The notes under the pieces were generated by a model. It was not told the origin of the DNA, made no database searches, and saw nothing but the letters and a program-made list of their open reading frames with translations. From Candidatus Cloacimonadota bacterium (lineage in GTDB: Bacteria > Cloacimonadota > Cloacimonadia > Cloacimonadales > TCS61): DNA of 13,353 nt. The stretch spans positions 1 to 13,353 of the forward strand of contig JAGGWC010000085.1 in assembly GCA_021157645.1 (NCBI GenBank), given 5' to 3'. Every line of letters begins with the position of its first letter. Within the stretch, counting starts at the first letter, position 1. Shown here piece after piece: positions 6,411-12,288 of this stretch. The translations under genes and the position numbers were made by a program.

Positions 6411-7405
6411 AAAAGAATGCCCTTAATTGGATAGTTGGAATAGCTCTTGGTGCTATCTTCCTAATAGCCTGGATACGCATTGTGGATTGGCAGGAATTCC
6501 TTAGCTATTTCCGGGAATTTAATCTCAAAATGGTTTTGGTATTTTCTCTTTTTTACTTATTAGCATATATTTTGCGGAGTTTGCGCTGGAGAATAATTTT
6601 AAAACCAATTTATAAAATGGGAATTATGGAGAGTTTCTCCATCTTTATGTCTGGAATGCTAATCAACTATCTTATCCCAATAAGAGCAGGAGAGATCGCA
6701 AAATCTGTAATCCTTAAAACCAGAGAGAATGTAAAAATATCTGATAGCCTTCCATCGATTTTTATAGATAAGCTAACTGATCTTTTCCCGATAATATTTA
6801 TAATGATACTTATTCCACTTGTATCAGTTAAATTAAATTCGGCACTTTATATTATTATAGGTCTTTTGTTTTTTATTTTTCTTTTATTTCTCTCATTCTT
6901 GTTTTTTGCAGTTAATCATAAAACAAAAGCGATAAGAATATTGAATTTCTTTTTGAAACTTTTGCCAGAGAAATACAGAGGAAAATTTGAAGATTTCTTT
7001 ATCAATTTTGTAGATGGAATGGCAATAATGAATGGCAGATTTGCGGAGAATTTTCTTGTTTATCTTCTCACACTGCTTGCCGTTTTATCAGAAGCAATAT
7101 ATATTTATGCAGTTTTCAGATCTTTTGGCTCAGAAATATCATATTTGAAAATCTTATTTGGATACACTTTAATGAATCTTACATATATACTTCCAACTCC
7201 TCCTGCACAAATTGGTTCGAATCAGTTCATGTGGGTGCTAATATTCTCATTTGCACTGGGAATAAATGAAAATCTTACAAGTGCAGCTGTTACGTTCTCT
7301 CATCTCTTAACTTCGATCTGGATATTATTAACAGGTGGGATTTCTCTGATTGCACTCAAGATAAATTTAAATCAACTTTTAAAAAATAATAATAAAAAGG
7401 ATTAA
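6407..7405 (+). CDS. UPF0104/AglD-type flippase-like integral membrane protein (LPG-synthase TM domain)
   Basis: This 332-residue multi-pass membrane protein has roughly eight hydrophobic helices. Family hallmarks are YILRSLRW (54-61), the conserved NYLIPIRAGE stretch ending at 96, followed by AKSVIL and a KLTDLF helix start, and PTPPAQIG (263-270). This domain is the transmembrane part of lysyl-phosphatidylglycerol synthase (MprF), where it flips lipid. Stand-alone copies are common in bacteria and archaea, often among glycan and lipid genes. There is no C-terminal aminoacyl-transferase domain. From context it may translocate or help process the lipid made by the upstream genes, but that is inference. 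The ATG lies inside the stop of the small membrane gene, and the MoxR gene begins one base after its TAA. Confidence 0.78.
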   Translation: MKKNALNWIVGIALGAIFLIAWIRIVDWQEFLSYFREFNLKMVLVFSLFYLLAYILRSLRWRIILKPIYKMGIMESFSIFMSGMLINYLIPIRAGEIAKSVILKTRENVKISDSLPSIFIDKLTDLFPIIFIMILIPLVSVKLNSALYIIIGLLFFIFLLFLSFLFFAVNHKTKAIRILNFFLKLLPEKYRGKFEDFFINFVDGMAIMNGRFAENFLVYLLTLLAVLSEAIYIYAVFRSFGSEISYLKILFGYTLMNLTYILPTPPAQIGSNQFMWVLIFSFALGINENLTSAAVTFSHLLTSIWILLTGGISLIALKINLNQLLKNNNKKD

Positions 7406-7406
7406 T

Positions 7407-8390
7407 ATGAAAAAGAATATCGAAATACTGGAAAAACTTCCAGAAATTAAAGAAAAAATAACTCAAGAGATAAGAAAAGTGATTGTAGGTCAGGATGAGA
7501 TTATTGAGCAGATGTTAATTGCTTTGATCTCAAACGGACATTGTCTTCTGGAAGGTGTACCAGGTTTAGCCAAAACACTGATGATCTCAACAATGGCAAA
7601 GGTTCTCAATATGAAATTCAGCAGGATTCAATTTACACCGGATCTTATGCCTTCCGACATAACGGGAACGGACATTCTGGCAGAGAATAAAACTGATGGG
7701 AAAAGATATTTTGAATATATAAAAGGACCAATTTTCGCAAATATAATTTTGGCTGATGAGATTAACAGAACACCTCCTAAAACACAAGCTGCTTTATTGC
7801 AGGCAATGCAAGAATATCAGGTTACTGCTGGGAATAAAACTTTTGAAATTGATAGACCATTTTTGGTTTTGGCAACTCAAAACCCAATTGAACAGGAAGG
7901 CACATATCCGCTTCCTGAAGCCCAATTAGATAGATTCATGTTCTATCTTAATATAGATTACCCATCTTATGAAGAAGAAAAAAAGATAGTAAAAAATGAT
8001 GCATTTGTTTCATTGAATTCTGTTAAATCTATTATTGGCGCAGAAGAGATTATTCAAATTCAAAATGCAGTAAAAGAAGTTCCAGTAAGTGAACATGTAC
8101 TTGAATTTGCTGTAAAACTAGCTCGTGCAACTAGATCTCAATATGACCATGCACCTGATTATATTAAAAAATGGGTGAGTTGGGGAGCCGGACCAAGAGC
8201 CAGCCAGTATTTGATTTATGCTGCAAGAAGCAGAGCAGTTCTGCAAGGTAGATTAACTCCTGCTATTGATGATGTGATCAGTGTCGCTCACAGTGTTCTT
8301 CAACATAGAATCATAATTTCATTTGCTGCTGAAGCTGAAGGTATTACACCAAAAAAAATAATTACCAAAATCATTTCAGATTTGAATTAA
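7407..8390 (+). CDS. moxR: MoxR-family AAA+ ATPase
   Basis: This 327-residue AAA+ protein shows Walker A GVPGLAKT (50-57), Walker B ILADE (114-118) with INR, the sensor 1 region LATQNP followed by the EQEGTYPLPEAQLDRF block typical of MoxR, and a sensor 2 region with GAGPRASQYL. MoxR proteins act as chaperone-like ATPases that help mature or insert metal or envelope complexes, usually with DUF58 and VWA-domain partners encoded directly downstream. Here no such partner follows: the gene is last in the operon and a MarR gene under a separate start comes next. The start is ATG 7407 with AAGGA at 7398-7402, two codons after the previous stop region. The family call is firm, the client protein unknown. 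Confidence 0.93.
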   Translation: MKKNIEILEKLPEIKEKITQEIRKVIVGQDEIIEQMLIALISNGHCLLEGVPGLAKTLMISTMAKVLNMKFSRIQFTPDLMPSDITGTDILAENKTDGKRYFEYIKGPIFANIILADEINRTPPKTQAALLQAMQEYQVTAGNKTFEIDRPFLVLATQNPIEQEGTYPLPEAQLDRFMFYLNIDYPSYEEEKKIVKNDAFVSLNSVKSIIGAEEIIQIQNAVKEVPVSEHVLEFAVKLARATRSQYDHAPDYIKKWVSWGAGPRASQYLIYAARSRAVLQGRLTPAIDDVISVAHSVLQHRIIISFAAEAEGITPKKIITKIISDLN

Positions 8391-8526
8391 TAATATTTGT
8401 CAAAATTTGATTTAACATTATTTTATTTTAAAGTTTGATAGTATAAAATATTTTTCACTGGAATGAATTCTAGAGATTAATTTTTTTCTAATTAAAAATT
8501 GAAAGAAAAAATAAAATGGAGGAATC
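8391..8526 (+). promoter_or_regulatory. Intergenic region between the two operons, likely carrying the marR promoter
   Basis: These 136 bases are very AT-rich and hold no gene I can see. They contain a short palindrome TCAAA-A-TTTGA (8400-8410), a seven-base inverted repeat TATTTTA/TAAAATA (8424-8430 and 8444-8450) followed by five Ts, and a strong GGAGG (8519-8523) four bases before the marR ATG. The inverted repeat could be a weak terminator for the upstream operon, and either palindrome could be an operator for the MarR protein. I cannot pick a convincing -35/-10 pair, and AT-rich sequence makes such palindromes by chance. Confidence 0.3.
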
Positions 8527-8982
8527 ATGAAAGATACTGTACAGAAATATGCAACATTAAGTGGTACGCTTTACAAACTCTGTTCAAAGAAAGAACGAAT
8601 CAGACGTCGTTGCTTATCACTTGGACGAATGGAATGTGATCTTTTAAATTATTTAAATCAAATCAATGAACCAACTTGTATGAACGTTCTTGCTGAGGAA
8701 TTAAAAGTATCGCATAGTAGAATTACCAGAATAGTTGATACATTAGTTAAGAAAGAATTGGTGATAAGATATCCATCTGAAAAGGATCGCAGAAGTTGGT
8801 TGGCAGAAGTAACAGCAAAGGGAAAAGTAACCAATGAAAATACAATTGTTGATTTCCTGAATTTGCAGGAAGATCTTATTACCAGACTTCCAAAAGATAA
8901 AATTGAAGAGATTTATGAGAATATAAAACTGTATATTGGTGCATACCATGAAGCATTAGATGAAAAGGAAGCATCATTATGA
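8527..8982 (+). CDS. MarR-family transcriptional regulator, cysteine-rich and possibly redox-sensing
   Basis: This 151-residue winged-helix regulator shows the recognition region VSHSRITRIVDTLVKKELV and the wing YPSEKDRRSW, both standard for MarR proteins, then a C-terminal dimerisation helix. It has four cysteines in the N-terminal third (Cys19, 29, 37, 51). Cys19 sits at a place comparable to the peroxide-sensing N-terminal cysteine of OhrR. That correspondence is by position only, since the surrounding motif differs. Being first in an operon with an OsmC protein and a thioredoxin-fold protein supports autoregulation in response to oxidants or electrophiles. The start is ATG 8527 with GGAGG upstream, and its stop overlaps the osmC-like ATG. 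Confidence 0.88.
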   Translation: MKDTVQKYATLSGTLYKLCSKKERIRRRCLSLGRMECDLLNYLNQINEPTCMNVLAEELKVSHSRITRIVDTLVKKELVIRYPSEKDRRSWLAEVTAKGKVTNENTIVDFLNLQEDLITRLPKDKIEEIYENIKLYIGAYHEALDEKEASL

Positions 8983-9404
8983 AACAAAAATCTACAATAA
9001 CATTTTTAGAAAAAATGGCATTTGATGTTGAATTAAATGGACACCATTTTACTATCGATGCCGATGAACAAGTGGGTGGAGAGGATAGAGGACCAAGACC
9101 TAAGGCATTAATGTTAAGCTCACTTGGCGGATGTACCGGAATGGATGTTGTTTCCATATTGCAAAAAATGAAAGTAACAAAATATGATCTAATTATTGAT
9201 GTCACTGGAGAACCAACTAATGTACATCCGAAAGTATATCACACGATAACGATAGAGTTCAAATTTACCGGAAGTAATCTTCCTGAAAGTAAAATTAAGA
9301 AAGCTGTAGAATTATCTGAAACCAGATATTGCGGAGTATCAGAGATGCTTCGTAAAACTGTAAAATTAATTACAATAATCTATATTAATGGAGAAGAAAT
9401 ATGA
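8979..9404 (+). CDS. OsmC-family thiol protein
   Basis: This 141-residue protein has the two conserved redox cysteines of the OsmC/Ohr family, Cys52 in SLGGCTGMD and Cys118 in RYCGVSEML. Between them is a strand-rich region matching the family fold, with the PRPKALMLSSLGGC helix start. OsmC and Ohr reduce organic hydroperoxides through these cysteines. The CTGMDVVSIL form is that of the broader YhfA-like OsmC branch, in which the physiological substrate is less clear. The gene is coupled on both sides by ATGA overlaps, so it is co-expressed with the MarR regulator and the thioredoxin-like lipoprotein, which could supply or receive electrons. Confidence 0.9.
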   Translation: MKQKSTITFLEKMAFDVELNGHHFTIDADEQVGGEDRGPRPKALMLSSLGGCTGMDVVSILQKMKVTKYDLIIDVTGEPTNVHPKVYHTITIEFKFTGSNLPESKIKKAVELSETRYCGVSEMLRKTVKLITIIYINGEEI

Positions 9405-9871
9405 CGAAGAAAGCAATAATCCTTTCAGCTTTGATTATACTGATAATGATTTCTGCTTGTGTTGCAGAAAATCCAAAGGGAGAAGAAAATAATATCAAAT
9501 GGTATTCAAATTTAGAAAAGGCAGAGAAAGTTGCGCAAGAAAAAAATATTCCAATTTTTATTCATTTTACCGGTTCTGACTGGTGTAAATGGTGTTGGAA
9601 ACTTGAAGAAGAAATCTATTCTAAAACTGTATTTCAAGAATATGTAGCAGAAAATATGGTTATGGTTAAAATCGATTTCCCCAAAAAGATCAAACAACCA
9701 GCAAAAACCGTAACTTATAACAGAAGATTAGCAACAAAATTTAATATTAGAGGATTTCCAACAGTGCAATTGTTAAGCCCAGATGGTGCTCCAATTGCTC
9801 AAACCGGATTTCAATATGGCGGTCCAGAAAAATATATTGAGCATTTGAAAGAGTTACTTATTAAAGAATAA
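9401..9871 (+). CDS. Thioredoxin-fold lipoprotein with CKWC active site
   Basis: This 156-residue exported protein begins with a lysine-containing N-terminus and a hydrophobic segment ending in lipobox ISAC (17-20), so Cys20 should be lipidated. The thioredoxin domain starts near residue 34. The active site is WCKWC (61-65) in the context FTGSDWCKWCWKLEEE, typical of the thioredoxin_7/DUF255-like group, and the cis-proline loop is GFPTVQLL. It probably acts in the periplasm or on the outer face of the membrane as a disulfide reductase or isomerase. It overlaps the OsmC gene by four bases. The electron donor (for example DsbD/CcdA) is not in the window. Confidence 0.87.
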   Translation: MTKKAIILSALIILIMISACVAENPKGEENNIKWYSNLEKAEKVAQEKNIPIFIHFTGSDWCKWCWKLEEEIYSKTVFQEYVAENMVMVKIDFPKKIKQPAKTVTYNRRLATKFNIRGFPTVQLLSPDGAPIAQTGFQYGGPEKYIEHLKELLIKE

Positions 9872-9882
9872 AGGAAGGAATT

Positions 9883-10626
9883 ATGAAAATTATTACTTTT
9901 ATCATGTTATTAATCAGTACTGTTTTGATGGCAGTACCGCAAGCTGAATTAATTAGAATAGATGCTTTACATGATGTAAATGAATATGAAACAGAGCTAA
10001 TCCAATTAGAAGAGCTATCTGCCGAATTCCCGGAAGATGTTGAAATATTATGGAGGTTAGCTCAGGTTCATTTTGATATTGCAGATCAAACTGAGGATGA
10101 AAAAGTTCATAAAGCTCATTTTTATCCAGGATTCGAAGCTGCCAAGAGAGCTGTTGAAATCGATCCAAATTCTGCAAGAGCAAATCATTGGTATGCTACT
10201 CTTATTGGAAAGATCGGGATGCTGGAAGGAACAAAACAGAAGATTATTAATTCTTATGAAGTTGAGAAATATGGGTTGAAAGCGATTGAACTTGATCCAA
10301 CTTATGATGGCTCGTTACATTTAATGGGAAGATGGCATTACGAGCTTGCAGATTTAAGTTGGATTGAGAGGACTGTTGCAAAAATTGTATACGAAACTCC
10401 ACCAAAAGCAAGCTTTGAAGAGTCAGTTGAATTCTATAAAAGAGCGATTGAAGCTAAATCAAATGAAATTCGTCATTATTTATGGATCGGCAAAGCACTC
10501 ATAAAATTGAAAGATAAAGAAGAAGCAAAAAAATATTTGTTAACAGCTACGGAAATGACACCACTTGATGACTCAGATAGATTGATGCAGAAAGAATCTG
10601 TGGAATTACTTAAGAAGTTGAAGTAA
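9883..10626 (+). CDS. Exported TPR-repeat protein
   Basis: This 247-residue protein has a Sec-type signal (hydrophobic residues about 4-17, likely cleavage near VLMA-VP). Helical TPR-like repeats follow: about residues 24-58, 88-113 (AVEIDPNSARANHWYA), 130-152 (AIELDPTYDGSLHLMG) and a final pair from about 180 to 247. The spacing and the HWYA and GRWHYELA phrases resemble bacterial relatives of the RMD (regulator of microtubule dynamics) family, whose bacterial role is unknown. It would serve as a periplasmic protein-binding scaffold. It has a strong AAGGAAGGA site before ATG 9883 and is the last gene of the redox operon, followed by a terminator. Confidence 0.78.
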   Translation: MKIITFIMLLISTVLMAVPQAELIRIDALHDVNEYETELIQLEELSAEFPEDVEILWRLAQVHFDIADQTEDEKVHKAHFYPGFEAAKRAVEIDPNSARANHWYATLIGKIGMLEGTKQKIINSYEVEKYGLKAIELDPTYDGSLHLMGRWHYELADLSWIERTVAKIVYETPPKASFEESVEFYKRAIEAKSNEIRHYLWIGKALIKLKDKEEAKKYLLTATEMTPLDDSDRLMQKESVELLKKLK

Positions 10627-10639
10627 GAATAAACATTAA

Positions 10640-10726
10640 ACCTTGCGAATGGATTTACCCTTCGTAATGGTTGGATATGATTAGACACTAGATTACCATT
10701 TCGGAAGTTTTAACCATCCGCAAGGT
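10640..10726. repeat. 87-base imperfect inverted repeat, possible dispersed intergenic element
   Basis: Two 32-base arms (10640-10671 and 10695-10726) are inverted relative to each other and match at 24 of 32 positions by hand alignment. The outer ends are perfect (ACCTTGCG and CGCAAGGT) and the inner ends are nearly so (AATGGT and ACCATT). The spacer is 23 bases. As RNA it would form a long interrupted hairpin. It lies just after the TPR stop and just before a terminator, between convergent genes, a usual place for REP- or MITE-like elements. No transposase or target duplication is visible. Confidence 0.55.
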
Positions 10727-10740
10727 AATCTGCTGAACTC

Positions 10741-10777
10741 AAACCTTCAAGATACTTCAAAACCTTGAAGGTTTTTT
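10741..10777 (+). terminator. Rho-independent terminator of the redox operon
   Basis: The arm AAACCTTCAAG (10741-10751) and its perfect complement CTTGAAGGTTT (10764-10774) form an 11-base stem with a 12-base loop. The T run 10772-10777 follows directly. It would end + strand transcription from the TPR gene, 115 bases past its stop. The hutI stop (10779-10781 on the - strand) is adjacent. Read from the - strand there is no T run beyond the stem, so it is mainly a + strand terminator, though A residues at 10741-10743 give partial bidirectionality. Confidence 0.85.
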
Positions 10778-10778
10778 C

Positions 10779-12026
10779 TTACTTAATAACTTTCCCATTC
10801 TTAATAACCGTTTCAACATTATTCGACCCAAAATGATATGGCAAATATTGATATGATGGCATATCCATTATTAAAATATCTGCTTTTTTCCCAATTTCCA
10901 AACTTCCAATTTTATCACCTAAACCTAAAGAGTAAGCTGCATTAATTGTGGATGCAATTATGGCTTCTGCCGGTGTCATTTTCATTTGCAGACAAGCCAG
11001 TGTAATAATAAATTGCATACTATCACAATTACAACTTCCCGGATTATAATCTGTAGCCAATGCAACAGCCAACCCTGCTTCAATCATATCACGTGCTCTG
11101 GCGTAAGATTTCATGCCCAAAGAAAATATTGTTCCAGGAAGAAGAATAGCAATTACGCCATTATCACGCATTGCTTTTATGCCTTTATCAGAAGCAGCAC
11201 CGAGATGATCTGCTGATACGGCTCCAACTTCAGCGGCAAGTTCTGCTCCACCGATTAGTTTTATTTCATCAGCATGTATACGAATCTTAAAACCGAGTTC
11301 TTTAGCTTTGTTTAATATTCTACGTGATTGCTCAATACTGTAAACATGATCTTCAGTAAAAATGTCGCAATATTCTGCCAGATTCATTTCCTTAATTTTT
11401 GGCATCATTTCATTCATTAGAATATCAATGTATTTTTCTTTATTATCTTTATATTCAATTGGAAATTCATGAGCACCTAAAAAAGTTGGGATTATATCGA
11501 TCGATAAATTTTCATTTAATTTCTTAATAACTTTGAGCATTTTAATTTCACTTTCTGTTGATAATCCATAACCACTTTTTGCTTCCAGAGTTGTTGTTCC
11601 ATTAGAAATTATCTTATTAATGCGTTTTTCCGCCAGTTTATAAAGTTCATCTTCAGAAGTCTCACGAACTCCGGCAATACTGGAGCGAATACCTCCACCA
11701 CTTTGCGAGATCTCAACATAACTTTTTCCCTGGATACGCATCTCAAATTCATCTTCACGTGTTTGTTTAAAAACAGGATGTGTATGAGGGTCCACAAAAC
11801 CAGGCATTACAACTTTATTGGAAGCATCAATTATTTTAGTAGGATTGTCATATTTCTTTACTATATCTTCTGTATATCCAACATCAATAATTTTATCTTC
11901 TTTTACAACAATTGCACCGTTGTTAATTATACCAAGTTTATTCATTTCCGATCTTGTTCTGGGAGTGTTTGAACCTGCTATTGTAAGCAATTCTTTTGCA
12001 TTGATGATCAATAAATCAGCTTTCAT
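10779..12026 (-). CDS. hutI: Imidazolonepropionase
   Basis: This 415-residue amidohydrolase hydrolyses 4-imidazolone-5-propionate to N-formimino-L-glutamate in histidine degradation. The metal ligands are visible: His81 and His83 in DPHTHPVF, His251 in IHADE and Asp326 in ATDYNPG. HutI-specific stretches include SQSGGGIRSS (107-116), LEAKSGYGL (147-155), FLGAHEFP with His186, and SADHLG (271-276). Length and ends are normal for the family. On the - strand the ATG is preceded by GAGGTG with a five-base spacer. No hutH, hutU, hutG or formiminotransferase gene lies within the window, so the rest of the pathway must be elsewhere. It converges on the redox operon. Confidence 0.96.
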   Translation of the reverse strand: MKADLLIINAKELLTIAGSNTPRTRSEMNKLGIINNGAIVVKEDKIIDVGYTEDIVKKYDNPTKIIDASNKVVMPGFVDPHTHPVFKQTREDEFEMRIQGKSYVEISQSGGGIRSSIAGVRETSEDELYKLAEKRINKIISNGTTTLEAKSGYGLSTESEIKMLKVIKKLNENLSIDIIPTFLGAHEFPIEYKDNKEKYIDILMNEMMPKIKEMNLAEYCDIFTEDHVYSIEQSRRILNKAKELGFKIRIHADEIKLIGGAELAAEVGAVSADHLGAASDKGIKAMRDNGVIAILLPGTIFSLGMKSYARARDMIEAGLAVALATDYNPGSCNCDSMQFIITLACLQMKMTPAEAIIASTINAAYSLGLGDKIGSLEIGKKADILIMDMPSYQYLPYHFGSNNVETVIKNGKVIK

Positions 12027-12132
12027 GAAAACACCTCAATTTTTTTTGTAGATTTTAATTATTGATAAATAAAAGCAAGTGAATTATTAATAAATTATTA
12101 ATATTATTGTTTTATGAATATCCGATAATATA

Positions 12133-12157
12133 TCATTCCCGCAAAAGCGGGAATCCA
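12133..12157. repeat. REP-like palindrome ATTCCCGC-AAAA-GCGGGAAT
   Basis: A perfect eight-base stem (12135-12142 with 12147-12154) encloses an AAAA loop, flanked by TC on the left and CCA on the right. It is strikingly GC-rich against the AT-rich surroundings. The form, a TTCCCGC/GCGGGAA hairpin followed by TCCA, is like short dispersed repeats known from many bacterial genomes. It sits between the divergent hutI and SNF2-like genes. It has no following T run, so it is not a terminator. Confidence 0.6.
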
Positions 12158-12222
12158 TTTTCTATAAAACTTAGTGGATGATTAAAGCCTGCTTTATAAG
12201 CACCGTTCAACATTTTTATCAC

Positions 12223-12250
12223 TTGACTACATATGAACATTCTTTAAATT
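12223..12250 (+). promoter_or_regulatory. Candidate promoter for the SNF2-like gene
   Basis: TTGACT (12223-12228) followed after 16 bases by TAAATT (12245-12250) gives a plausible sigma-70 promoter, five of six and four of six matches. A transcript would begin about 30 bases before the ATG at 12289, which has GGAG at 12280-12283. The rest of the 262-base divergent region contains the REP-like hairpin and no other gene that I can see. Confidence 0.4.
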
Positions 12251-12288
12251 AGCAGATTGATTAAATAATAACTCAATCTGGAGATGAT

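Noticed and set aside
8424..8455. AT-only inverted repeat with T run as terminator of the lipid operon
   Set aside because: The seven-base stem has no G-C pair and a 13-base loop, too weak to call as a terminator. It is kept only as a note in the intergenic entry.
8879..9205. Antisense frame of 108 codons across the marR/osmC junction
   Set aside because: Both genes on the other strand are recognised families with intact motifs, so the antisense frame is a by-product of their codon pattern.
11703..12051. Forward-strand frames opposite the start of hutI
   Set aside because: hutI is complete and conserved on the - strand, and the forward frames are rich in Ile, Phe and Ser as expected for shadows.
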